In this document: positions 51,401 to 58,769 of the stretch, piece after piece
Layout of the letters: each line of letters opens with the position of its first letter
Numbering within the stretch: the first letter of the stretch is position 1
NCBI RefSeq assembly: GCF_900142765.1
Contig: NZ_FRCB01000002.1
Location: 248,001 to 312,000, forward strand
Origin: Roseovarius litoreus
GTDB taxonomy: Bacteria; Pseudomonadota; Alphaproteobacteria; Rhodobacterales; Rhodobacteraceae
Length of the DNA: 64,000 bases
Direction of reading: 5' to 3'
Notes under the pieces: generated by a model
Told to the model about the DNA's origin: nothing
The model's database searches: none
What the model saw: only the letters and a program-made list of their open reading frames with translations
Position numbers and translations under genes: made by a program

Positions 51401-53614
51401 CGCTTTTTCGGAGCGCTGCACAAACGCTCTCACTGGGTCATCACCGTGGAGCGACACATCACGAGGGAGCAGATTGAACGACTTGAGACCCGACCCGAGG
51501 TCCTGTCCCTGAGAGACGGTGTCGGCCCCGGTGGTCTGTTCACCCTGATCGTCTCCTCCAACGCCGGTCAGCAGTTTGTTATCGATCGCCTGACCCGAAA
51601 GTTGAAGCGTATCGCGTCCTTGATCGGTCGGGAAAACCTGGCCGAGCAGCGTGCCAGAGAACTTGCGCAGAAAATTTACGAGGAGGCGCGACAGATCTCC
51701 CCGCGGCTCACGCTGGATGCGCTTGGTATTTCCAGGGTGACCGAGGAAATTCTTGGTTTGAGCATTGCGCGACAGGTCGCCGATCGCCAGATGCCCATTT
51801 CCGTGGAGGACGGGTTCATCGCCTGGATTTCACTCGACGAACATCCGGAATGGTTTGCCTCCGGGAGTTCAATCCGCGCCGATATGATCCGGCTGGCGGT
51901 CAGTCTTGGCGACGAGGGCCTTTCGGTTGATGTGCTTGTTCTCGAAAGCAAATTGAGACGCTCCGGGTATGACGCACATGGGGCCGAGCAGGTGCGCAAG
52001 ACGCTGCAAATGTTTGACGCGGTCTTCCCGACGGATCAGGACAGTGATCCGATGGACGGGCAGCTCTGGCGAAACGCGATCCTCTCCGCAATCGATACAG
52101 TGAGCAAGAAAGCGGTCTTCATTCCTCGTGAGGCAACCACGGACAGTGCGCCCAGACGATCCAGAGTGCCGGAAGAGATCAGAAGCCTCTTCCGCGACGG
52201 GGAATTCGCTTCCGTGAAAATCTCCGGCCTTTACTCGATCTGTGAATATTCTCATCCGAGAGAGTTGACTGCACAGGCCTATGACGCCGATCCCCGTGTG
52301 CAGATCGTGCAGACCGGAGGCAGTGCACTTCTCGACCGCTCAGATGACACGTTCGTGCTCGTGCCGGCCAATCCTGTGAAACCGGCAGAGCCGGAAGACA
52401 ATCGGCCCGTTGAACTGGCGGAGCCTGATGTCGAGGTCGAAGCCGCACAGGACGGTGTTGAACCAACGCCTAAGCTGCAGGCGCCGCCGGAATCTGAAAC
52501 CGGTGAGACAGGAAATGATGACGCCCCGGAGGTCGACCCAATGCCCCCCTCGACCCCACAACACCTTCCGAAGTCCGAGCTTGATCGTCGTTATCAGGTA
52601 ATACTCGACACGCTCGGCCAGTATGGCGTCAACGTGAACAGGACAGATGCGGGCGTCGATTACGTGATAGAGGGACCCGCATCCATTCTCTTCCGGGTTC
52701 GGCCGGGGAGAGGCGTGGCACCGGGCAAGATTGCAGCTCACCATGATGCCCTGAAGCTGGCGCTGGAGCTGGACGCGTCCCAGGATATCCGGTTCGACAT
52801 CGACAAGGGCTACGTGACGATTGACGTTCCGAAGTTGGACGAAGACCGATATTTTGTGGATGCTGAGGATCTCTGGGCCCGTTGGCAGCGTCCCGAGACT
52901 GGCCTCAAAGTGCCGCTTGGTGAGGACCGCTTTGGGAATGTCGTAGAAATCGACTTCACCTCGTCAAACTCGCCTCATCTACTGATCGGCGGCACTACAG
53001 GCAGCGGCAAGTCTGAAGCGCTCAATACGATCCTCGCCGGGATCACGGAGCACTACGCGCCGGACGACGTTCGCCTGCAGCTCATCGATCCTAAAGGAAC
53101 GGAACTCGAGCACCTGTCCGAGTCTCATCATCTCGACGGCGAGATTGGCTGGGATGAGGAGGACGCAATAGAGATACTTGCACGCGCCGTGGATGAAATG
53201 CAGGCGCGATATGCGATGTTCAAAAACTCGAAAGTCAGGGCGCTCGGCGACTACAATGCAAAGGTTTCTGAAGAGGAGCGTATTCCTCGCTGGGTCATCG
53301 TTCTCGATGAATATGCGGACCTCACCTCCGAGCCTGACGCGAAAAAGACGATCGAGGCACATCTCAAGCGCCTCGCGCAGAAAGCGAGAGCGGCAGGGAT
53401 CCACGTCATCATCGCCACGCAGAAACCAGACGCTTCCGTCATCAGCACGAACCTGCGCTCCAACCTGCCTGCACAGCTGGCGTTGCGTGTGAAGAGTGCG
53501 ACGGAGAGCCGGGTGATCATGGATGATGCGGGTGCCGAGTCGCTGACGGGCAAGGGGGATGCCTTCTTCAAGGAAAGCGGCGTGCTGACCCGGGTCCAGT
53601 GCGCGAAAATATGA
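48494..53614 (+). CDS. dptH: DptH-like giant protein with C-terminal FtsK/HerA-type DNA translocase
   Basis: This 1706-residue protein is the presumed motor of the module. The first ~1290 residues have no clear domain by eye; a Pro/Glu-rich linker follows (about 1295-1360). The C-terminus (about 1365-1706) is an FtsK/SpoIIIE-type motor: an alpha-domain-like segment, then Walker A GTTGSGKS with Lys1506, the DPKGTEL loop, Walker B VIVLDEYADL with Asp1605-Glu1606, and LAQKARAAGIHVIIATQKPDASVI. It ends in GAESLTGKGDAFFK. There is no transmembrane segment and no FtsK gamma (KOPS-reading) domain, so it is not a division protein. The architecture and size fit DptH of phosphorothioation-dependent restriction. 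It converges with the methyltransferase gene. Confidence 0.7.
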   Translation: MSGTENIIAGTAFEIVARSFASGDEADRNSFRLKNLTRNEALKFVRVWQARSAERSLKRVRLLVASDSHEDFPAEFRANPEHAITFYRNNNEHGLVYIETKVESDEQGLKNLFTLRDVNFLDGTFDEAGEFVVPEEMVRQALQFVGAPNPEVNELLRDRLVEVLRELNAAGMTIPVRKYAGFVLAAAQEVLSGPGVYAPEETNALVGRCLVQLDMFPDEEWRMNATRVARRLSLNRLRAELAASPSSDLDPEKTAQDCHRTKFVDELGEQYDPDTQAYWREECSQYCLDPTDTRRGRIPYRIFEQVFSKDVKGLPLGQRVAEEILDSAPSRKSEFDGLAVETGLNNRSVEDARKFLESEPAETSDLPLRDLLSKQTLRMVEKLASPAIDRIQNPLIKLSQVASDFRARTDLDDGEYRIELRAGPAIGAQHESTLGLFAFLYGSALAEICASLKDGLGSVSLEVDGRLTGQTPVPALRGDMDPDADSSDSSSTEEDEGTVWLPVPLEFVLVNLEDGEEVDSEVAVEWLPDDLSYLALFWISVCGEDRGEVTSELYAPANRSGEDWITEVAHRMLPFQNGRSKPIPDALLKTPIIHRLVEIRSGFRAEAEKEGLSSRLLNDVFDAWSVLLADARRAFVPDGEIPEGMIEFLNADCVQEFDGDRVLMLQSHPLKLRWIASYLAQSMKLALDAIEGSLRLNEQNENLYLDWIKGLSPHQQPSIHSSADGHILFADGERGWTENFQRAASSGGTASGDRIHSSLVSEIARQTTAYLHAHPYKSDGLRILIVTGGASALAADIVQEVRKGEFKNLAMTIELVAPKSCWDEAARQFELVDTDNRLAGAGALFPPVQLNLHDLERVREDAEAALGGLICDIAVVPQFLDDNISTDAKTEDESASLGRFDPLLDDPTYIASGAGASALWVSLRPKMPDTALSDWSTLAVRHERRTPVAADRPEATDFMDIRINFNNTARFFGALHKRSHWVITVERHITREQIERLETRPEVLSLRDGVGPGGLFTLIVSSNAGQQFVIDRLTRKLKRIASLIGRENLAEQRARELAQKIYEEARQISPRLTLDALGISRVTEEILGLSIARQVADRQMPISVEDGFIAWISLDEHPEWFASGSSIRADMIRLAVSLGDEGLSVDVLVLESKLRRSGYDAHGAEQVRKTLQMFDAVFPTDQDSDPMDGQLWRNAILSAIDTVSKKAVFIPREATTDSAPRRSRVPEEIRSLFRDGEFASVKISGLYSICEYSHPRELTAQAYDADPRVQIVQTGGSALLDRSDDTFVLVPANPVKPAEPEDNRPVELAEPDVEVEAAQDGVEPTPKLQAPPESETGETGNDDAPEVDPMPPSTPQHLPKSELDRRYQVILDTLGQYGVNVNRTDAGVDYVIEGPASILFRVRPGRGVAPGKIAAHHDALKLALELDASQDIRFDIDKGYVTIDVPKLDEDRYFVDAEDLWARWQRPETGLKVPLGEDRFGNVVEIDFTSSNSPHLLIGGTTGSGKSEALNTILAGITEHYAPDDVRLQLIDPKGTELEHLSESHHLDGEIGWDEEDAIEILARAVDEMQARYAMFKNSKVRALGDYNAKVSEEERIPRWVIVLDEYADLTSEPDAKKTIEAHLKRLAQKARAAGIHVIIATQKPDASVISTNLRSNLPAQLALRVKSATESRVIMDDAGAESLTGKGDAFFKESGVLTRVQCAKI

Positions 53615-53650
53615 ATTGATCCGGCTGCTCAGGGCAGCAGCCGGATCAAT
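53615..53650. terminator. 15-bp stem bidirectional terminator between dptH-like and methyltransferase genes
   Basis: A perfect 15-bp stem (ATTGATCCGGCTGCT / AGCAGCCGGATCAAT) has a 6-nt loop CAGGGC. It begins right after the dptH-like stop. The right arm is the last codons of the methyltransferase gene, so one structure serves both convergent genes. Confidence 0.85.
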
Positions 53651-55185
53651 GCCTCTGCGATCTGCTTTGCAAGGAAGGGAGGCACCGCGTTGCCAACCTG
53701 AACGTATTGCTGCGTCCGGTTGCCCAGGAAGACATAATTGTCCGGAAAGGTCTGGAGCCTTGCCGCTTCCCGCACGGTCAGGCTTCGGCACTGGGCAGGA
53801 TCCGGATGGATGTAGTAGTGGCCGTCCTTTGAGATGTGACTTGTGATCGTTGTCGACGGGGCGTCCCACGTCTGCACTCTGAAGCGATCTGCGAATTTTC
53901 CCGTTCGCCAATTCTGGTGATCAGGCGCCAGTTCCTCTGGAAAATCGATCGCTTTGGCGCTGCGGCCATTCGCTTCGGCAAACGCGGCGCAGAACAGATA
54001 TCTCGCAAGATCAGTCTTCATGTGTCCGCGGCTCTCGTGATTTGCGAGTGTCTGAAGGCGGTTGTCAGTAAGGAAATCCGCAAGCTCTTCGGACAATCCG
54101 GAGGTCAGTTCTGCCGGGTCATACGATCTGTCGACACGGCTCAGGCGGGTGTTTGACCGTTTCATTCTCGAACGCACAGCGCGCAGGGTCTTTGATGTCG
54201 ACTTCATCGCCTCGGGTCTGCCGGGACGTACCCCGAGTTTGATCAGTTCAGATGCCGCGTCACCAACTACCTGCCGCCACTCGTCTTCGCCGTCCTGTCT
54301 GCTCAACCCGCTTCGAAGATGCGGCATACCGCTGATGGTGTCCCGGACGGAAACCTGTAGCCTTCTAGGAAGGAGAGCGCTGTCTTTGGGAAACTCGAGG
54401 CTGTCCGCAACGTCGGCTCTGAGGCCAATGACAAAGACACGATGGCGTTTTTGAGGAATTCCGTGATTTTCAGCGCGAACTATAAAATCGCGGGGGGGGG
54501 GATTAGAGAGACCTTGTTCCTTGCCCTCTGCATCCGGCGTCAGCGCAAGTAACCGATAACCGCCCTCTTCAATTCCGACGTCCCGCAAGTCTTCAAGAAT
54601 GCGTTGAAAAATCCGGTCACCGGAAACGGATGATGAAAGAATACCTTTGACATTCTCCATGATGAAAGCGGCAGGGCGCAGTTGCTCAAGAATGCGAATA
54701 TACTCTCTATAGAGGAAATGGCGCCCATCCTCCTCCGGGACATAATCATCCTTCCCGGCGTTCCGTGATCGCCCAACCAGCGAGTAGGCCTGACAAGGCG
54801 GGCCTCCGATGAGAACCGTACGTCCCGCAGACTTTTTGCGGATGTTATCAATAAGTGGAATGAGAGTTTTAGTGGCCTCAGTCGAGCCAAGCTCCAGTCG
54901 GAGCGCCTCGTTGCTTGCGATTCTCCACTGTTGCGGGAACTCCGCCTGGAGGTCTGCAACGGTCTTCTCGCCTTCCACAAAGCGGTAATAGCTTTCCGGC
55001 AATTGTCTTGGCGGAAACTGGCGCGTGAATGCCCTGAGTGTCAGCGTCCTGTGCGCCGCCGCCTCTATTTCGACGGACAGAGCGATCTCGAACGAGCGCA
55101 CGCCCCCATCGACAACTGACGAGAAGCCTTCCGCCAGTCCGCCAGGCCCCGCAAAAAGATCGATGACCTGATAGGGGTCTTTCAT
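53629..55185 (-). CDS. DNA (cytosine-C5) methyltransferase, Dcm type
   Basis: This enzyme methylates cytosine at C5 in a specific DNA sequence. It has 518 residues, and all key motifs are in order: motif I DLFAGPGGLAEGF (9-21), motif IV GGPPCQAYS with the nucleophile Cys131, motif VI MENVKG (Glu177), motif VIII QKRHRVFVIGLR, and motif X QVGNAVPP near the C-terminus. The distance from motif I to IV is about 40 residues longer than in compact enzymes. The target-recognition domain (about 280-420) gives no readable specificity. It is convergent with the dptH-like gene and divergent from vsr. It may label self-DNA for the neighbouring restriction module or be a solitary or orphan methyltransferase. 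Confidence 0.93.
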   Translation of the reverse strand: MKDPYQVIDLFAGPGGLAEGFSSVVDGGVRSFEIALSVEIEAAAHRTLTLRAFTRQFPPRQLPESYYRFVEGEKTVADLQAEFPQQWRIASNEALRLELGSTEATKTLIPLIDNIRKKSAGRTVLIGGPPCQAYSLVGRSRNAGKDDYVPEEDGRHFLYREYIRILEQLRPAAFIMENVKGILSSSVSGDRIFQRILEDLRDVGIEEGGYRLLALTPDAEGKEQGLSNPPPRDFIVRAENHGIPQKRHRVFVIGLRADVADSLEFPKDSALLPRRLQVSVRDTISGMPHLRSGLSRQDGEDEWRQVVGDAASELIKLGVRPGRPEAMKSTSKTLRAVRSRMKRSNTRLSRVDRSYDPAELTSGLSEELADFLTDNRLQTLANHESRGHMKTDLARYLFCAAFAEANGRSAKAIDFPEELAPDHQNWRTGKFADRFRVQTWDAPSTTITSHISKDGHYYIHPDPAQCRSLTVREAARLQTFPDNYVFLGNRTQQYVQVGNAVPPFLAKQIAEALIRLLP

Positions 55186-55259
55186 CCAACTCTCTTATTC
55201 CTAGGTTAGCAGGGCATGTTCTACCAGGATGGTGGACAAAGACCAGGGGGAAATCGTCC
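55186..55259. promoter_or_regulatory. Divergent promoter region between cytosine methyltransferase and vsr
   Basis: This 74-bp stretch must drive both genes. It contains two CCAGG motifs (55224 and 55243), i.e. CCWGG sites. Whether this methyltransferase recognises CCWGG is unknown. Confidence 0.4.
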
Positions 55260-55724
55260 GTGGCGGACCCGTTGACGCCCGAACAGCGCAAAAAGGTGAT
55301 GCGCAGTAACAAGGGCAAGAATACGAAGCTTGAATTGGCGGTTCGGAAGGGCCTCTACGCACGCGGTCTGCGTTACCGTCTACACGGTTCCGGGGCTCTC
55401 GGTTCGCCGGACCTGGTCTTCAAGAAACGACGTGTCGTCGTGTTTATTCATGGATGTTTCTGGCATCAGCACCCGGGCTGTCCGAAAGCCGCCAAGGTCG
55501 CTCAGGGAAGAGAGCCAAAATGGGCTGTAAAGTTCAAGGACAATGTTGCGAGGGACAAGAAGAACATCGAAGCGGCGTTGGCAGCCGGCTTTAGAGTGGC
55601 CGTTGTCTGGGAATGTGCGATTGAGCAAAAAAGGAAGTCGAGTGACAAGCGCGAGGCAACGCTCGATTTCTTAGCCGAGTGGATCACCAATAGAGCGGAT
55701 CGCAAAATAATTGAAATCGGCTAA
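55260..55724 (+). CDS. vsr: Very short patch repair endonuclease Vsr
   Basis: Vsr nicks DNA 5' of the T in T:G mismatches that arise when 5-methylcytosine deaminates, starting very-short-patch repair. It has 154 residues. The catalytic residues line up with E. coli Vsr: Asp51 in GSPDLVF, His64 in VFIHG, and His69 in CFWHQHPGC, with zinc ligands Cys66, His71, Cys74 and Cys119. The start is GTG at 55260 behind AGGGGG. It is divergent from the methyltransferase, and the two typically act as a pair. Its presence implies that the adjacent enzyme is active enough to make mutational hotspots. Confidence 0.93.
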   Translation: MADPLTPEQRKKVMRSNKGKNTKLELAVRKGLYARGLRYRLHGSGALGSPDLVFKKRRVVVFIHGCFWHQHPGCPKAAKVAQGREPKWAVKFKDNVARDKKNIEAALAAGFRVAVVWECAIEQKRKSSDKREATLDFLAEWITNRADRKIIEIG

Positions 55725-55795
55725 GCCGCAGATTTGTCGGCTTGCGGCCCAGACCTGCCGTTCACCAGGGAGATTATGCAGCGGCGCAACTTTAA

Positions 55796-56400
55796 AAAGC
55801 AGCCGAGGAGTTAAGCATAGCATTCAAGGTTTCGCGGGAACTGCTGGAAGACAGCGTGAACCTTGAGACGGCATTGCCTCAGATCATGTCGGCTCCAATG
55901 GCGGTTGAAATGGATCGTGTATGCCTTCTGGGCAGCGGCAGCGCGCCCGAACCGCGCGGCATCGCCAATACCTCGCGGATCGGCACAAGGGCGCATGACG
56001 CGGCCTTGGCGAACTATGCGCTCATGCTGACCGCGCGAACCGACATCCTGTCACAGAATGCAGGCCCGGTTTCCGCGAGCATCACGCACCCTCGCGACGA
56101 AGGCACCGTGTCGAATTTCACGGACACGACCAACCAGCCTTTGAAACCGCCGCGCGTCCTGACGGAAATTCCGATGCTGACCGCCACCAGCATTCCGACA
56201 GACGGTGGCACCGGCACCGACGAAAATACAATCTTTGTCGGCAACTTCGCGTCACTGATGATCAGAATGCGGCAGGACATCTCCATTCTCGTCTCGCGCG
56301 ACTTCGCCTTGGACAAGCTGTAATACACGTTCGTTGCGCATATGCGCATGGATGTGGCGCTGCGCTCGCGCAGCGAGGACATCGACGTAACCATACCCAC
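55796..56400 (+). pseudogene. HK97-type phage major capsid protein, decayed fragment
   Basis: The translation AFKVSRELLEDSVNLETALP, then GSAPEPRGIANTS, then VSRDFALDKL is the C-terminal part of an HK97-fold major capsid protein. The frame lacks the N-terminal half (a TAA precedes 55796) and has an in-frame TAA at 56321-56323 (a CAA-to-TAA change would fit), after which the normal end continues (YTFVAHMRMDVALRSRSEDI). It cannot make a capsid. It marks an older prophage in or beside the island. The stretch 55725-55795 has no gene; a weak hairpin AAGCCG...CGGCTT follows vsr. Confidence 0.8.
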
Positions 56401-56460
56401 TTGGTCGAGTGGGAGAGGCCTGCTACAGAGGTGGGTAAGATCATGTGCGGAGGGCAGGCA

Positions 56461-56865
56461 ATGGCAAAAAAATTCCCCGAATTACAAGAACATCAGGCCC
56501 GGATCCAGCAGGCCTTGGAGACAGCCAAACCTGAGATGGTCGCACAAGGCAAAGCACTTCTTTCTGCAAACTGTGAGCAATATATCGAAGCGCAAGGTTT
56601 TGACGCAGAAAAATTGCTGGGCATGATTGTCGCAAAGCATCAAGCTGACGAGACAATCTCTTACAAAGAGCTTTACGAAGCTTGCCACAGGTCAAATGGC
56701 AAATGGGGCAAGGAGATCGGGATGTCCGCAGCCCGATTCTGCACAGGTGCGGCCTCTATCTGGGGATGGGCGAATGGCCACCCGGGTGTTAACGACGCTG
56801 TGGTGAACGGTCAAACCAAAAAGCGCGGCGATGGTGCAGCCACAATGGACTACTTGAAGGACTGA
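56461..56865 (+). CDS. Hypothetical protein of the island right end
   Basis: This is a 134-residue soluble protein without a recognised family. The ATG at 56461 has a GGAGG site at a normal distance; the in-frame start at 56401 lies in the capsid relic. It has a helical N-terminal part (FPELQEHQARIQQALETAKP) and a C-terminal block around SNGKWGKEIGMSAARFCTGAASIWGWANGHPG. Base composition is lower in GC than the flanks. A 216-bp gap with nothing visible follows it. Confidence 0.55.
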   Translation: MAKKFPELQEHQARIQQALETAKPEMVAQGKALLSANCEQYIEAQGFDAEKLLGMIVAKHQADETISYKELYEACHRSNGKWGKEIGMSAARFCTGAASIWGWANGHPGVNDAVVNGQTKKRGDGAATMDYLKD

Positions 56866-57081
56866 TCCAGCCCGAAGTTGTCCCGGAAGGCCCGATACGT
56901 ACAACCCTGTTTGCGCAGAAACTGAGTTGCCGCTTTCGGAAACTACGCTGCGGCATCAAGCATTGTCCAATGGCTCGTATGGACCGTGAGCAGACCTGAC
57001 CGTATGAACATTTAACGGTGTAAAACCCCGCACAGCGGTCGTAGCCTAGTCTTTTTGAAGATCGGTTAGGACGCGCTCGGA

Positions 57082-57411
57082 TCAGCCGCAACTTTTCCGG
57101 ATTTTCTCGAGCTCTATCGATTGGAGGTGACCCTTAGTTACCGCAATCGCGGTTTCTTTGTCGGAACCTGACATAGAGGAAATGGGCAGCCCGAGAAGGA
57201 ACACGCCCCAAGCATCGCCGCTTGCCGCGGACTTCTGTTGAGCGCTTAGGTTCGTCAACGCTTGCTGATATTTAACTTCCGTCTCTGCGAGTTGCTTGCA
57301 GGAGTATCCGCGATATTCGTTATTCCCAATATCCGCTGCGGCTATCTGATCTGGCTGTTTTGCACAGGCGCTTACGCCAACAATGGTCACTAAGGCTATG
57401 ATTTTTTTCAA
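57082..57411 (-). CDS. Small lipoprotein
   Basis: This is a 109-residue secreted lipoprotein. The N-terminus is a lipoprotein signal peptide with a lipobox ending in VSAC (Cys16). The mature part has a CKQLAETEVKYQQALTNL helix and a short hydrophobic segment (GVFLLGLPIS). The start is a TTG at 57411 preceded by AAGGGG. Similar small lipoproteins with a C.(Q/E)L...E helix are common in Rhodobacteraceae and phage-derived regions. Its function is unknown. Confidence 0.75.
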   Translation of the reverse strand: MKKIIALVTIVGVSACAKQPDQIAAADIGNNEYRGYSCKQLAETEVKYQQALTNLSAQQKSAASGDAWGVFLLGLPISSMSGSDKETAIAVTKGHLQSIELEKIRKSCG

Positions 57412-57579
57412 TTGAATCCCCTTTCACGAATGCGCGTTAGCTTTGTCCACATGATTTGATTCTTCAATGGAAAATGCCCCCTTTGATCTGGGGCAGTGGC
57501 AAGCAATCGGGAATAGCTTGGTCAGATCACGGCTGATTCCGACCAGAAAGCCGGGGCCATGCGCTTCGCCTTTTTCGCG

Positions 57580-57597
57580 CGGACATAGTGCGGACAC
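57580..57597 (+). repeat. Right candidate integrase arm-site repeat
   Basis: CGGACATAGTGCGGACAC is a near-copy (17 of 18) of 39688-39705. It lies about 60 bp inside the right attachment repeat. A further GCGGACA unit is at 57612. Confidence 0.5.
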
Positions 57598-57659
57598 GCT
57601 CAGGCTGTAGAGCGGACAGCCTGCGCGGTTGATTTACAAGCGTTTGTCTTTGTTGGGAT

Positions 57660-57709
57660 TTTTGGCTCCGGCGGTAGGGATCGAACCTACGACCAATTGA
57701 TTAACAGTC
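57660..57709. repeat. Right attachment repeat (attR), within tRNA-Asn
   Basis: This 50-bp stretch is identical to 39495-39544. It forms the 3' half of the intact tRNA-Asn gene, so integration left a working tRNA. Confidence 0.92.
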
Positions 57710-57737
57710 AACTGCTCTACCGCTGAGCTACGCCGGA
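57663..57737 (-). tRNA. tRNA-Asn (anticodon GTT)
   Basis: On the minus strand the 75-nt sequence folds into a cloverleaf: the acceptor stem TCCGGCG pairs with CGCCGGA, the D-arm is AGCTCAGCGGTAGAGC, and the anticodon loop is CTGTTAATC with GTT. The T-arm is GTAGG TTCGATC CCTAC and CCA is encoded. It is the integration target of the island. The left copy at 39495 holds only the 3' 50 bp. Confidence 0.97.
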
Positions 57738-57818
57738 ACACGAGGCGCGGTATAGCAACAGCCTATGGGGACGTCCAGAGGGATTGTCACAAAAATTCCG
57801 ACATTGTGCTGCGGCCCG

Positions 57819-58730
57819 TCAGAGCAGCCGGAAGCGCGCCTGAGGGGAGAGGTCATCAAGCCGCAAAGCCATGCTTTTTCCATGCAGATCAATGAGATGT
57901 GCCAGAACGTTGCGCGTTGCGGCGGGCAGGAGAGCGGGCGGTGTGTCGGTGTAGATCTGCCGCGCCAGCGTTTCGGCATCAGCGGGGCCGTGCGCCAGAT
58001 GCTCGAGGATCGCCGCCTCGCGCGAGCGGCGGTGTGCGATCAGCCAGTCGAGCCGCGCCAGAGGTGCCTCGATCGGGGCGCCATGCCCGGAATGATACAC
58101 CTCGGCAGGCAGGGCGCGCAGCTTGGCACAGGAGGCCATGAAATCGCTCAGGTCTCCGTCCGGGGGCGAAACAAGGGAACTGGCCCAGCCCATCACCAGA
58201 TCACCGGTGAAGATCGCGCCGCGCGCGGCAAAGCACATGTGATTGCCCAGATGTCCCGGTGTCCAGTGGGCGGTCAGGCTCCAGCCTTGGGCATGCACGG
58301 TCTCGCCGTCCTGCAGGCAGTGATCGGGCTGGAAGGCCAGGTCGACGCCCTCGCCATGATCCCCGAGACCTGCCGCCGTGAGCTGCTGCATCGCCGCGCT
58401 GCGCCCGGCGCGGGCAGTGCCATAGGCCAGCACCGGTGCGCCTGTTCGATGCGCCAGCGCCCGCGCCAAGGGTGCGTGATCCAGATGCGCATGGGTCACG
58501 AAGATATGACTGATGCGCTGGCCGGGGCCGACCGCCCGGAGAATGGCGTCAAGATGCGCCGGATCGTCTGGGCCGGGATCGATGACTGCCAGATCGGTTT
58601 CGCCCAGCAGATAGGTGTTCGTCCCGCGAAACGTCATCGCCGAGGGGTTGGGCGCCAGAATGCGCCGGATGCCGCGGCCCAGATCCTCTGGCTGGCCCAC
58701 TGGCGGATTGAACTCGGTCTGGGGCGTCAT
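57819..58730 (-). CDS. MBL-fold metallo-hydrolase with winged-helix tail (LACTB2-like)
   Basis: This is a metallo-beta-lactamase-fold hydrolase of 303 residues. Zinc-binding motifs are in order: THAHLDHA, the His in TPGHLGNHMC, GDLVMGW and HGAPIEA. The C-terminal ~70 residues (RRSREAAILEHLAHGPADAETLARQIY) form the winged-helix tail found in LACTB2-type RNases and related hydrolases. It is the first gene on the chromosomal side of the tRNA and is divergent from the histidine kinase gene 39 bp away. The substrate is unknown; RNase activity is one possibility. Confidence 0.88.
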   Translation of the reverse strand: MTPQTEFNPPVGQPEDLGRGIRRILAPNPSAMTFRGTNTYLLGETDLAVIDPGPDDPAHLDAILRAVGPGQRISHIFVTHAHLDHAPLARALAHRTGAPVLAYGTARAGRSAAMQQLTAAGLGDHGEGVDLAFQPDHCLQDGETVHAQGWSLTAHWTPGHLGNHMCFAARGAIFTGDLVMGWASSLVSPPDGDLSDFMASCAKLRALPAEVYHSGHGAPIEAPLARLDWLIAHRRSREAAILEHLAHGPADAETLARQIYTDTPPALLPAATRNVLAHLIDLHGKSMALRLDDLSPQARFRLL

Positions 58731-58769
58731 GGGTCTTCCTTCCGGGGCGGGCTGGGTCTAGTTTAGCGC

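Larger units (their letters stand above)
39495..57709. mobile_element. Integrative genomic island in tRNA-Asn, about 18.2 kb
   Basis: Identical 50-bp repeats at 39495-39544 and 57660-57709 bound the element. The right copy is the 3' part of an intact tRNA-Asn gene and the left copy is a displaced 3' fragment. Between them are a tyrosine integrase near the left end, a block of seven ATGA-overlapping genes with a DUF3987 protein, a DptFGH-like cargo module, a cytosine methyltransferase, a vsr gene, a broken capsid gene and two small genes. No conjugation or packaging genes are seen, so it resembles a P4-like or satellite-type island that depends on others for transfer. Codon use in the cargo is visibly less GC-biased than in the flanks. 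Confidence 0.9.

Noticed and set aside
48494..53614. The giant protein as the cell-division translocase FtsK
   Set aside because: There are no N-terminal membrane helices and no gamma domain, and it is an island gene.
53629..55724. A simple type II restriction-modification pair
   Set aside because: The small partner has all Vsr residues (Asp51, His64, His69), so it is a repair nickase rather than a restriction enzyme.
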